Shown in pieces: positions 1 to 6,631 of a stretch of DNA of 9,232 bases; position 1 is the first letter of the stretch; every line of letters begins with the position of its first letter. The notes under the pieces were generated by a model. It had not been told where the DNA came from and did no database searches. It saw only the letters and a program-made list of their open reading frames with translations. Source of the DNA: an uncultured Selenomonas sp. (GTDB lineage Bacteria; Bacillota; Negativicutes; Selenomonadales; Selenomonadaceae); assembly GCA_938045435.1 (NCBI GenBank), contig CALIBA010000043.1:1-9232 (forward strand), in the 5' to 3' direction. A program made the translations under genes and the position numbers.

Positions 1-24
1 CCTGCCGTTGGGCGTCGTATATGA
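1..24 (+). CDS. 3' end of an upstream gene, possibly DAHP synthase (aroF-like), partial
   Basis: Reading from base 1, the frame gives PAVGRRI followed by TGA at 22-24. This stop overlaps the ATG of tyrA in an ATGA junction, the same coupling style seen later in the cbi operon. A C-terminus of the form '...A-x-AVGR-x-x' is what I would expect of type I-beta 3-deoxy-7-phosphoheptulonate synthases, and such a gene beside tyrA would make sense in an aromatic amino acid operon. Seven residues are far too few for a firm identification. The open frame and the overlap are seen; the product is a guess. Confidence 0.4.
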   Translation, partial: PAVGRRI

Positions 25-908
25 GGACAAAGCTTGCTATCATCGGTGTGGGGCTTATCGGCGGCTCACTTGGACTTTGCCTCAAAGATAAACTCGGAGA
101 TGATATATATATTACAGGGCTGTGTCGGACAGAGAAATCCATGCACGAAGCTCTTGAAATGGGTGCAGTGGACAGTGCCTCTGCTCACTTTGCAGAGGTT
201 GTAGGAGAGGCAGATATTATTTTTCTCAGCACACCTGTCCTGCAAATTGTTCCTATGGTCGATCAGCTTCTTCCTTTTATAAAAAAAGGTGCAATCCTTA
301 CAGATGCCGGCAGCACAAAAGGTTATTTGTGTGAACATCTAAAAAGGATTTTACCACAGGACATCTATTATATTGCAGGGCATCCAATGACGGGAAGGGA
401 GAAGAGCGGTGTCAAAGCTGCAATGAAGGATCTCTTTGTTGGGAAGGCATATGTTATCATTGATGATCCTACTGTGCCACAGTTTGTAAAAGACCGGCTG
501 ATGCACCTCCTGAAGCATACAGGAGCAAATTTTACGTCACTGGACCTCGCGCGGCATGACCGCTGCGCAGCAGTGATCAGTCACGTTCCGCACCTTACAG
601 CAGCAGCGCTCGTCACGTTGCTCAATCGCAGCGGTGATGATTTGGAAGCATGTTTAAAGCTTATTGGTGGTGGTTTCAAGGATACAACACGTATTGCCTC
701 GTCCAATGCAGATATGTGGGCGGATATTTGCATGACCAACCAGGGACCAATCATTGATGGACTGCGTGAGCTACTGCTTGTTCTTAATGAGCTCATTTCT
801 TCTGTTGAAAAGGGGGATCGGCAGGCAATTTTTAATTATTTTATGGCGGCCAAAGAACGTCGTGACCGCATTCTTTATGATGCGGAGAAGAAATTCGATA
901 CAAATTAA
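21..908 (+). CDS. tyrA: Prephenate dehydrogenase (TyrA), no ACT domain
   Basis: This cytoplasmic enzyme of tyrosine biosynthesis oxidatively decarboxylates prephenate (or arogenate; the sequence does not decide) using NAD(P)+. The 295-residue product opens with a Rossmann nucleotide-binding motif, GVGLIGGSLG (residues 9-18). It is followed by the family signatures DAGSTK (95-100), HPMTG (121-125, with the conserved His), HDR (179-181), SHVPH (187-191) and GGGFKDTTRIA (217-227) in the C-terminal helical domain. It ends near residue 295, the bare catalytic length, so the C-terminal ACT domain found in Bacillus-type TyrA (about 370 residues) is absent and tyrosine feedback through that domain is not expected. 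The ATG overlaps the stop of the preceding frame and has no strong ribosome binding site, which suggests translational coupling to an upstream aromatic-pathway gene. Nothing looks broken. Confidence 0.93.
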   Translation: MRTKLAIIGVGLIGGSLGLCLKDKLGDDIYITGLCRTEKSMHEALEMGAVDSASAHFAEVVGEADIIFLSTPVLQIVPMVDQLLPFIKKGAILTDAGSTKGYLCEHLKRILPQDIYYIAGHPMTGREKSGVKAAMKDLFVGKAYVIIDDPTVPQFVKDRLMHLLKHTGANFTSLDLARHDRCAAVISHVPHLTAAALVTLLNRSGDDLEACLKLIGGGFKDTTRIASSNADMWADICMTNQGPIIDGLRELLLVLNELISSVEKGDRQAIFNYFMAAKERRDRILYDAEKKFDTN

Positions 909-921
909 TTTTAATATATGC

Positions 922-950
922 TTTTTTTTAGAACATATATATGATATAAT
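922..950 (+). promoter_or_regulatory. Promoter of lexA with extended -10
   Basis: A perfect TATAAT stands at 945-950, preceded by TG at 942-943, giving the extended form TGnTATAAT. The -35 position at 17-base spacing (922-927) is just a T run, a poor match to TTGACA, as is common when an extended -10 is present. Transcription would begin near 957, leaving about 35 bases before the chosen lexA start at 992. No other -10 of this quality is visible in the 909-991 gap. Confidence 0.65.
930..947 (+). promoter_or_regulatory. Possible LexA operator (degenerate) over the lexA promoter
   Basis: The stretch contains GAACATAT (931-938), which matches the left half of the Bacillus-type LexA box GAACATATGTTC. 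The right half is degraded. CATATATATG at 934-943 is a perfect 10-base palindrome whose last bases form the TG of the extended -10. LexA proteins usually repress their own genes, so an operator here would be expected. Only half the known box matches, and AT-rich palindromes arise easily, so this remains tentative. Confidence 0.33.
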
Positions 951-978
951 GATCGTGGAGATCTGTGTATATCCTGTT

Positions 979-986
979 AGGGGGTG
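979..986 (+). promoter_or_regulatory. Ribosome binding site that sets the lexA start
   Basis: AGGGGGTG lies 5 bases upstream of GTG at 992. An earlier in-frame GTG at 965 would place this purine run inside the coding sequence and has no comparable site before it, so 992 is the better start. Confidence 0.7.
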
Positions 987-991
987 TAATC

Positions 992-1606
992 GTGAAGAAA
1001 ACTAGAATATCTACACGGCGTCAGTCGGAGATTTTACAGTATATCAAAGATTTTCTGATCGATAACGGATATCCACCATCGGTGCGTGAGATTGGAATGG
1101 CAGTTGGGCTTAAGTCGAGTTCTACTGTACACCGTTATCTTGCGATGTTGGAAGACAATGGAGCAATTCGTCGAAATCCAACAAAACCGCGTGCCATTGA
1201 TATCATGGGAGAGAACCCATGGGGACGTACAACTCCTGTTCCCCTTGTCGGAACGGTAACAGCCGGCGAACCGATTCTTGCAGAACAAAATGTTGAGGAA
1301 GTTTTTTCTTTTCCACGAGCATTGCTTGGAACCTCAGAAGAGGTTTTTATGTTGCGAGTCCAAGGCGATAGTATGATTAATGTTGGTATATTTGATGGAG
1401 ATTATGTTCTTGTTCGTCAGCAGCCAACAGCAGATAATGGTGATATTGTTGTTGCATTGATTGATGGCGAGACCGCAACAGTAAAGCGTTTTTTTCGTGA
1501 AAAAGACTGTATACGCCTACAGCCAGAAAATGATTTCATGGAACCATTCTATGAAACAGATGTCAGTATTCTTGGCAAAGTGATTGGGTTGTATCGGCAC
1601 ATATAG
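992..1606 (+). CDS. lexA: LexA, SOS-response transcriptional repressor and self-cleaving protease
   Basis: LexA represses DNA-damage genes. RecA filaments stimulate it to cut itself, which releases the regulon. With the GTG start at 992 the product has 204 residues, the normal family length. The N-terminal winged helix-turn-helix includes SVREIGMAVGLKSSSTVHRYL (about 30-50), with the 'SSSTVH' recognition region. The cleavage dipeptide Ala-Gly lies in GTVTAGEP (A91-G92). The catalytic dyad of the S24 peptidase domain is Ser127 in GDSM and Lys165 in TVKRF, 38 residues apart, as expected (E. coli Ser119/Lys156). All key residues are present, so it should be functional. It has its own promoter and a probable terminator after it, so it looks like a single-gene transcript between tyrA and the cbi operon. 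A longer form starting at 965 (213 residues) is possible but less likely, because the ribosome binding site lies within it. Confidence 0.95.
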   Translation: MKKTRISTRRQSEILQYIKDFLIDNGYPPSVREIGMAVGLKSSSTVHRYLAMLEDNGAIRRNPTKPRAIDIMGENPWGRTTPVPLVGTVTAGEPILAEQNVEEVFSFPRALLGTSEEVFMLRVQGDSMINVGIFDGDYVLVRQQPTADNGDIVVALIDGETATVKRFFREKDCIRLQPENDFMEPFYETDVSILGKVIGLYRHI

Positions 1607-1635
1607 TAGGGTGTACGGACATATGGGTGTCATGC

Positions 1636-1660
1636 AGGGGCGTGGCGCTCTTTTCTTTTT
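1636..1660 (+). terminator. Probable intrinsic terminator of lexA
   Basis: Bases 1636-1642 (AGGGGCG) can pair with 1646-1652 (CGCTCTT) around a 3-base loop, TGG, including two G-T pairs. The stem is followed by TTCTTTTT. Stem plus T tract, 30 bases after the lexA stop, fits a Rho-independent terminator. The stem is short and has wobble pairs, so efficiency may be partial. Confidence 0.5.
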
Positions 1661-1679
1661 ATCGGAAGAATGTTATAAT
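1651..1679 (+). promoter_or_regulatory. Promoter of the cbi operon with extended -10
   Basis: TATAAT at 1674-1679 is preceded by TG at 1671-1672 (TGtTATAAT), an extended -10 like that of lexA. The -35 position at 17-base spacing (1651-1656, TTTTCT) is weak and lies inside the T tract of the lexA terminator. Transcription would start near 1686, giving a leader of about 26 bases before the cbiD ATG. The leader contains a ribosome binding site, AGGATG (1702-1707), but no room for a riboswitch. Confidence 0.6.
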
Positions 1680-1711
1680 AACTCTGTTTTTCTTTTACGA
1701 TAGGATGACAT

Positions 1712-2824
1712 ATGGAAAAAACGGAACTGCGAAGTGGATATACAACAGGAGCCTGCGCTGCTGCAGGTGTTAAGGCAGCCTTTTTATTTCATGCAGGAGA
1801 GGACTGGCGTGAGGTGCCTATCACGGCCCTAGATGGTACGCCTCTTATGATTCCAGTGAAGAATGTCATTCATACACTCGATGGAATTTGTGCAGAGGTT
1901 GTAAAATTTTCTGGAGACGATCCGGATATTACGAATGGGGTTTCTGTATTCACGACAGTACAAATGCGCGGTGGGGTTCCTGGCATTGAGTTTCGTGCAG
2001 GCGAAGGTGTCGGAACAGTGACAAAGCGTGGAATGAGTTTGCCGGTCGGAGAACCTTCGATCAATAAGGGGCCACGTGAACTCATTCGTCAAGTCGTCGC
2101 AGAGATGACTGGTCAAGAAGATTTTGGCGCTGTGGTAACAATTTCGATTCCTGCCGGGACAGAACTTGCGAAAAAGACACTTAATCCTGTACTTGGGATA
2201 GAGGGAGGAATTTCAGTCATCGGGACGACGGGGGTTCTACGGCCTATGTCGGAAGAGGCGTTTAAAGATTCTCTCGTCCCGCAAATTGATGTAGCTCTTG
2301 CAGCGGGAGAAGACTGCCTCGTTTTTGTTCCTGGAAAAATTGGTGAACGAATCGCGCTTGCACGGGGCATTCCTCAATCGGCAATCATTGAGACAAGTAA
2401 TTTTATAGGTTTCATGCTTGATCGATCAGCAGAACGCGAAGCTAAGAATATTTTGATTCTTGGACACACTGGGAAGCTTGTTAAAATTGCAGCGGGTGTA
2501 TTTCATACACACAATCGCATGGCAGATGCACGCCTTGAAACCCTTGCAGCCTATGGTGCGGCAGAAGGTCTTGGGACAGAGAATGTGCGTGCTGTGCTTG
2601 CAGCAAATACGACAGAAGATGCTATGGAGATTATCGCTGTATCGGGTCTCATGGAATCTGTATGTCGTGTTATTGCAGAGCGTGTTCATATACGTGCAGA
2701 GCGGTATCTCTTTGGAAAGGTTCGTGTCGGTGCAGTTATGGTGAATTTTGCTGGAGATCTTCTTGGTATAGATGATACTGCGAAGTCAATTGCACGTGAA
2801 CATGGCTGGAGACTTGGGGAATGA
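1712..2824 (+). CDS. cbiD: CbiD, cobalt-precorrin-5B C1-methyltransferase
   Basis: CbiD methylates C1 of the corrin ring in the anaerobic cobalamin pathway, using S-adenosylmethionine. The 370-residue product has the typical CbiD opening RSGYTTGACAAAGVKAA (residues 7-23), which differs from the tetrapyrrole methylase fold of the other methyltransferases here. Further family-like stretches include SINKGPRE near 117-124 and GTTGVLRPMSEEA near 171-183, and its length is usual for the family. The ATG follows AGGATG at a short spacing and is the first gene after the extended -10 promoter, so it heads the operon. Its TGA overlaps the ATG of cbiE (ATGA), implying coupled translation. The identification rests on the N-terminal motif, the length and the cbi neighbourhood, and no other family fits. 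Confidence 0.95.
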   Translation: MEKTELRSGYTTGACAAAGVKAAFLFHAGEDWREVPITALDGTPLMIPVKNVIHTLDGICAEVVKFSGDDPDITNGVSVFTTVQMRGGVPGIEFRAGEGVGTVTKRGMSLPVGEPSINKGPRELIRQVVAEMTGQEDFGAVVTISIPAGTELAKKTLNPVLGIEGGISVIGTTGVLRPMSEEAFKDSLVPQIDVALAAGEDCLVFVPGKIGERIALARGIPQSAIIETSNFIGFMLDRSAEREAKNILILGHTGKLVKIAAGVFHTHNRMADARLETLAAYGAAEGLGTENVRAVLAANTTEDAMEIIAVSGLMESVCRVIAERVHIRAERYLFGKVRVGAVMVNFAGDLLGIDDTAKSIAREHGWRLGE

Positions 2825-3465
2825 TATATAAAATTATTGTAGTCGGGATAGGGCCTGGGGATGCTTCCTATATTTTGCCCAAAGCACTGAATATTATCCA
2901 AAATGCACGTATACTAGTAGGAGGTCGTCGTGCCCTTTCCGATTTTTCATCAGGTCATGCAAAAGAATGCACTGTAGGGGCGGATATACCAGCGGTACTC
3001 AATTTTATTCGCAATTCTCTCAAAGAGGATAATGTTGTGGTAATGGTATCTGGTGACCCTGGGTACTATTCTCTGCTTGATGCGCTGCGCCGCACCTTTA
3101 AGGCTGAGCAAATTGAGGTTATCCCTGGGCTTAGTTCCTTTCAACTTGCCTTTGCACGGCTTGCTCTTCCTTGGCATCATGCACGGTTGCTGAGTTTTCA
3201 TGGGCGATTGCCTAGTTCGGAAGAACTAAATTATAACCCCTCATCTGTGCTTGGCATGCTGTCGGATGGGCATAATGATTCACGACTAATCGCGCAATGC
3301 CTCCTTACACATGGTTGGCATGTCTATGACAGAATGTACATTTGTACACATCTTTCTTATGAAGATGAGGAGATAGTGGAGAAAACACTTGGTACAGCAG
3401 CACAAGAACCTGGGGTGGGACATGGTGTTCTCATTGTCTGTGCGGCTGAGGAGAATAGAGCATGA
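2821..3465 (+). CDS. cbiE: CbiE, cobalt-precorrin-7 C5-methyltransferase
   Basis: CbiE transfers a methyl group from S-adenosylmethionine to C5 of cobalt-precorrin-7. The 214-residue protein has the tetrapyrrole methylase fold. VVGIGPGD (7-14) is the N-terminal glycine-rich loop, VSGDPGYYSLL (76-86) is the SAM-binding GDP motif, and IPGLSSFQLAFARL (101-114) continues the domain. WHHARLLSFHGR (118-129) is a CbiE/CobL-N hallmark. In aerobic organisms and some others CbiE and CbiT are fused as CobL; here they are separate but joined by ATGA overlaps with cbiD before and cbiT after, so they are probably made in matched amounts. The start is fixed by the overlap and by the position of the glycine-rich loop. 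It is complete, with no sign of decay. Confidence 0.94.
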   Translation: MIYKIIVVGIGPGDASYILPKALNIIQNARILVGGRRALSDFSSGHAKECTVGADIPAVLNFIRNSLKEDNVVVMVSGDPGYYSLLDALRRTFKAEQIEVIPGLSSFQLAFARLALPWHHARLLSFHGRLPSSEELNYNPSSVLGMLSDGHNDSRLIAQCLLTHGWHVYDRMYICTHLSYEDEEIVEKTLGTAAQEPGVGHGVLIVCAAEENRA

Positions 3466-4037
3466 ATATTGGCATTAAAGATGATGACTTTATACGTGGC
3501 AAGGTGCCTATGACGAAAGAGGAGATAAGAATCCTCACACTTGCAAAGGCGAATATTAAACCCTCTGCAACTGTCTATGATGTAGGTGCAGGAACTGGAT
3601 CGATCTCTATTGAGGCAGCACGGCTTGCGCCTAATGGGCATGTATACGCAATTGAGAAAAATCCAGAGGGAACAAAGCTTATTATAGAAAATGCAAAGCG
3701 TTTTCATGTAGAAAATATTACAGTGGTTGAAGGGGCAGCGCCCGATGCTCTTTCGGGGCTCCCACTTCTTGATATTGCAATCATTGGGGGGAGTGGTCAG
3801 CGTTTGGCAGAGATCCTCGATATTCTCAGCGAGCGTTTGCGTCCAGATGGACGTATTGTAGTGAATGCAATCACAATACAGACTGTTGCTGCATGTCTTA
3901 ACTATTTCCACTCAAACGCAGATCGCTACATATACGAGGCTATGCAGGTACAAATCAGTCGACTTGAACGTGTCGGTCCATATGATATGGCAAAGGCACT
4001 CAATCCTATTTATATTATTACAGCAGAGAGAAAGTGA
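3462..4037 (+). CDS. cbiT: CbiT, cobalt-precorrin-6B C15-methyltransferase (decarboxylating)
   Basis: CbiT methylates C15 and removes the carboxyl group of the C12 acetate side chain, partnering CbiE. Unlike the other methyltransferases of the operon it is a class I (Rossmann-type) enzyme. DVGAGTGSISIEAA (40-53) is SAM motif I, and the acidic residue after strand 2 is in AIEKNPEG (63-70). The N-terminal IRGKVPMTKEEIR (11-23) is characteristic of CbiT/CobL-C, as is DIAIIGGSG (104-112). At 191 residues it is of normal stand-alone length. It begins in an ATGA overlap with cbiE and ends 7 bases before the ATG of cbiF. A purine run that includes its own stop codon serves as the cbiF ribosome binding site. 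Confidence 0.94.
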   Translation: MNIGIKDDDFIRGKVPMTKEEIRILTLAKANIKPSATVYDVGAGTGSISIEAARLAPNGHVYAIEKNPEGTKLIIENAKRFHVENITVVEGAAPDALSGLPLLDIAIIGGSGQRLAEILDILSERLRPDGRIVVNAITIQTVAACLNYFHSNADRYIYEAMQVQISRLERVGPYDMAKALNPIYIITAERK

Positions 4038-4044
4038 GGGGGAT

Positions 4045-4797
4045 ATGATTCATATTGTTGGGGCGGGCCCTGGGGATCCAGATCTTATTACAGTCAAAGG
4101 GGCACGCTATCTTGCAGAAGCAGATGTTATTATCTATGCAGGTTCTCTTGTGAACCCTGCTTTGCTGAACATTTGTAAAAAAGGGGCAGAGATCCATAAC
4201 TCTGCGCATATGACTTTGGATGAAGTAGTGGATGTGATTGCCCGTGCAGAATCTGAGGGGAAGATGACTGTTCGTTTGCATACAGGTGATCCTGCTATTT
4301 ATGGTGCAATCCAGGAGCAAATGGATGCGTGGGAAAAACGTGGCTTTGCATATGATGTCGTACCTGGTGTGAGTTCTTTTCTAGGAACAGCGGCAGTGCT
4401 TCGTCAAGAATACACATTGCCGGGGATTTCACAGACGGTTATTATCACACGAAATGAAGGGAGGACACCTGTTCCGGAGAGGGAAAAACTGCGTAGTCTT
4501 GCGGCACACCATGCGACGATGTGTATCTTTTTGTCCATTTCGATGATTGACGAAGTTGCTGCGGAACTTATTTCCGGTGGTTATGAGCATACCACACCTG
4601 TTGCTATTGTGCAGAAGGCGACATGGCCGGAGCAAAAGATTTTGCGTGGTACACTTGCGACGATTGCAGAGCAGGTTGCGGATGAGGAAATTGACCGTAC
4701 AGCAATGATTGTGGTGGGGGACTGCCTAGGCGCTGAATATGAACTATCCAAGCTCTATGCGCCCGGATTCTCACATATGTTTCGGGATGCAAAATAG
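4045..4797 (+). CDS. cbiF: CbiF, cobalt-precorrin-4 C11-methyltransferase
   Basis: CbiF adds a methyl group at C11 of cobalt-precorrin-4, before lactone opening by CbiG. The 250-residue product shows the full set of tetrapyrrole methylase motifs: VGAGPGDPDLIT (5-16), YAGSLV (31-36, a CbiF/CobM feature), HTGDPAIYGA (79-88), VPGVSSFLG (106-114) and TRNEGRTPVP (135-144). The frame stays open upstream to about 3865, but the extra 60 codons lie over cbiT and lack homology. ATG 4045 sits directly before the glycine-rich loop and just after GAGGGGG (4036-4042). It sits between cbiT and cbiG; its TAG shares one base with the GTG start of cbiG. The gene is complete. Confidence 0.96.
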   Translation: MIHIVGAGPGDPDLITVKGARYLAEADVIIYAGSLVNPALLNICKKGAEIHNSAHMTLDEVVDVIARAESEGKMTVRLHTGDPAIYGAIQEQMDAWEKRGFAYDVVPGVSSFLGTAAVLRQEYTLPGISQTVIITRNEGRTPVPEREKLRSLAAHHATMCIFLSISMIDEVAAELISGGYEHTTPVAIVQKATWPEQKILRGTLATIAEQVADEEIDRTAMIVVGDCLGAEYELSKLYAPGFSHMFRDAK

Positions 4798-5888
4798 TGA
4801 GAACGGCTATATTTGCGCTTACACCAGAGGGAGGTCTCCTTGCGCTTCGTCTGCGTGACGTGGTGACAGAGGCAACTCTATTCTTACCTGAACGTATACA
4901 GCATCATATCCCGGCAGAGTGCAATGCGCAATATTTTAAGCGTCTGGCTGAGGTGGTAAATACTGCATTTACCCGTTATGACGCCTTGGTTTTTGTAATG
5001 GCAACGGGGATTGTTGTCCGTATGATTGCGCCCCATGTAAAAAGTAAGCTGTATGACCCTGCCGTATTAGTCTTTGATGAACAGGGTCAGCATGGGATCA
5101 GCCTCCTTTCCGGGCATATTGGTGGAGCAAATGCGCTTACACAAAAACTCTGCTTTGCTATTGGTGCTGATCCAGTGATCACGACAGCTACAGATGTGAC
5201 GGGGCGATTGGCACCAGATGCTGTGGCAGCCCAGCTTGCGTTACGTCCTGTACCCAAAAGAGCAATCCAAGTACTAAATACTGCGCTTTTAGAGGGGCAT
5301 AGAATAAAATATCTGCTGGATATGGAGCTTTTACATAGAGCGTTTTATACATCTGCTCTTTCTAGAGAAAATATTTCTGTTGTGCCGTTTCACGATGTAC
5401 CGACACACTCCTCTGATGGAGAATACCGTGTCATTATAACGTCGGCGGCATGCGTTCCACAGGAAACGGAGATTCCGGAACGTACACTTTATCTTGTTCC
5501 GCGTCGTTTGATTGCAGGTGTTGGGTGTCGTGCGGGGATACCGGAGGCAGATATTCTGCACGCACTCGCAGAGGCTTGCCGCATGATTGACAGAGATATA
5601 TCGTTCATTGATTTTCTGGCAAGTACGGAGGTTAAGAGCAAAGAAGCGGGGCTTCTCGCAGCAGCACGGACTTTGGAACGGGATATATGCTTTTATACAC
5701 AAGATGAGCTTATAAATATGGTGGAGAAATATGGACTCATAGAATCCAATTTCGTGAAAAAAACCATTGGTGTCGGGAATGTTTCAGAGGCGGCGGCACT
5801 TTGTGCTGCAGCTGGGAAAGGCGGGCGTATGGCGCTCGGAAAAACGATTTTTGGGAAAGTGACGGTAGCACTTTTATGGGAAAAATAA
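4797..5888 (+). CDS. cbiG: CbiG, cobalt-precorrin-5A hydrolase
   Basis: CbiG opens the delta-lactone of cobalt-precorrin-5A and releases the C20 two-carbon unit as acetaldehyde, a step specific to the oxygen-independent route. The 363-residue protein has the full three-part layout. The N-terminal domain carries ATGIVVRMIAP (69-79) and LSGHIGGAN (104-112) with TTATDV (129-134). A variable central region spans about 150-235. The C-terminal domain carries GVGCRAG (241-247), ASTEVKSKEAGL (275-286) and GVGNVSEAAAL (325-335). It starts with GTG, whose first base is the last base of the cbiF stop, so coupling to cbiF is likely. Its end overlaps cbiH by 13 bases. No domain is missing. In some genomes CbiG is fused to CbiH; here they are overlapping but separate. 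Confidence 0.95.
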   Translation: MRTAIFALTPEGGLLALRLRDVVTEATLFLPERIQHHIPAECNAQYFKRLAEVVNTAFTRYDALVFVMATGIVVRMIAPHVKSKLYDPAVLVFDEQGQHGISLLSGHIGGANALTQKLCFAIGADPVITTATDVTGRLAPDAVAAQLALRPVPKRAIQVLNTALLEGHRIKYLLDMELLHRAFYTSALSRENISVVPFHDVPTHSSDGEYRVIITSAACVPQETEIPERTLYLVPRRLIAGVGCRAGIPEADILHALAEACRMIDRDISFIDFLASTEVKSKEAGLLAAARTLERDICFYTQDELINMVEKYGLIESNFVKKTIGVGNVSEAAALCAAAGKGGRMALGKTIFGKVTVALLWEK

Positions 5889-6631
5889 GTGTTGTAGGGA
5901 TAGGTCCCGGTAGTCTGGATGATATGACATATCGTGCACGACGGACAATTGAAGAGGCATCGGTAGTTGTTGGATATAATCGGTATGTGGCGCTTATAAA
6001 AGATCTTGTTGCAGGGAAAAAAGTGCTGGATACAGGAATGACACAAGAGATTGATCGCTGTCGCGCTGCTTTGAAAGAAGCCTCGGCAGGAGAGAGCGTT
6101 GTTGTTATCTCAAGTGGTGATTCCGGTATCTATGGAATGGCAGGACTTGTCCTTGAACTTCTTGTGAAGATGGAACCGGCATCCCGTCCTGATTTTGGCG
6201 GTGTCGTTCCAGGCGTATCAGCAATGAGTGCAGCGGCCGCACTTTTGGGCGCTCCTATTATGCATGATTTTGTGGTGATCAGCCTATCTGATTTGCTTAC
6301 TCCTTGGGAGACCATTCAAGAACGGGCAGAGCTTGCTGCAAAGGGAGATTTCGTCGTTGCACTTTATAATCCGCGAAGTAACAAGCGTGTGAACCAAATT
6401 GATATTGTACAGGATATTTTCCTGCGGCACCGCTCATCCGATACACCAGTCGGCATTGTGACAGGTGCAAGCCGCGAGAACGAAGTCAAAAAAATATCGA
6501 CACTCGGTACTTTTACAAAAGAAGATATTAATATGTTTTCGATTGTCATTATTGGGAACTCCAAAACTCGTATCGTGAATGATTGGATGATTACACCACG
6601 AGGCTATCAAAAGAGGGAGCCAGGACTTTGA
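5876..6631 (+). CDS. cbiH: CbiH, cobalt-factor III / cobalt-precorrin-3 C17-methyltransferase (ring contraction)
   Basis: CbiH methylates C17 and drives contraction of the macrocycle, the step that turns a porphyrin-like ring into a corrin. The 251-residue protein has the tetrapyrrole methylase motifs VVGIGPGSLDDMT (6-18), SSGDSGIYGMAG (79-90) and VPGVSAMSAAAALLGAP (111-127). It also has the CbiH/CobJ-specific stretches ISLSDLLTPWE (135-145) and ALYNPRS (162-168). An open frame extends upstream to a TTG at 5801, but those 25 codons lie within cbiG and precede the conserved start, so ATG 5876 is chosen. The stand-alone length argues against the larger ferredoxin-linked CbiH60 form known from Bacillus megaterium. 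It is placed between cbiG and cbiJ, overlapping both. Confidence 0.95.
   Translation: MGKISVVGIGPGSLDDMTYRARRTIEEASVVVGYNRYVALIKDLVAGKKVLDTGMTQEIDRCRAALKEASAGESVVVISSGDSGIYGMAGLVLELLVKMEPASRPDFGGVVPGVSAMSAAAALLGAPIMHDFVVISLSDLLTPWETIQERAELAAKGDFVVALYNPRSNKRVNQIDIVQDIFLRHRSSDTPVGIVTGASRENEVKKISTLGTFTKEDINMFSIVIIGNSKTRIVNDWMITPRGYQKREPGL
6613..6619 (+). promoter_or_regulatory. Ribosome binding site that sets the cbiJ TTG start
   Basis: GAGGGAG lies 8 bases before TTG 6628, inside the 3' end of cbiH. It supports the unusual start codon over the upstream in-frame TTG at 6583. Confidence 0.6.

Noticed and set aside
901..930. Terminator after tyrA formed by the T run at 922-929
   Set aside because: No GC-containing hairpin precedes the T run; it more likely serves as the spacer and -35 region of the lexA promoter.
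754..1005. An 83-codon plus-strand frame across the tyrA end and the lexA start
   Set aside because: It overlaps tyrA out of frame and runs through the lexA promoter; the composition looks like random translation.
1607..1711. Cobalamin riboswitch upstream of cbiD
   Set aside because: The gap is too short and I see no B12-box-like sequence or multi-stem layout; only a terminator and promoter are supported.
3357..3911. A 184-codon open frame on the minus strand under cbiE/cbiT
   Set aside because: It is rich in Cys, Asn and Ile with no recognisable domain, is antisense to two conserved genes and has no ribosome binding site that I can see; it is a shadow frame.
3865..4044. An N-terminal extension of cbiF by 60 codons
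   Set aside because: It overlaps cbiT in another frame and shows no family similarity; the glycine-rich loop and ribosome binding site both place the start at 4045.
5801..5875. An N-terminal extension of cbiH by 25 codons from TTG
   Set aside because: It lies within the conserved 3' part of cbiG, and ATG 5876 immediately precedes the conserved VVGIGPG loop.
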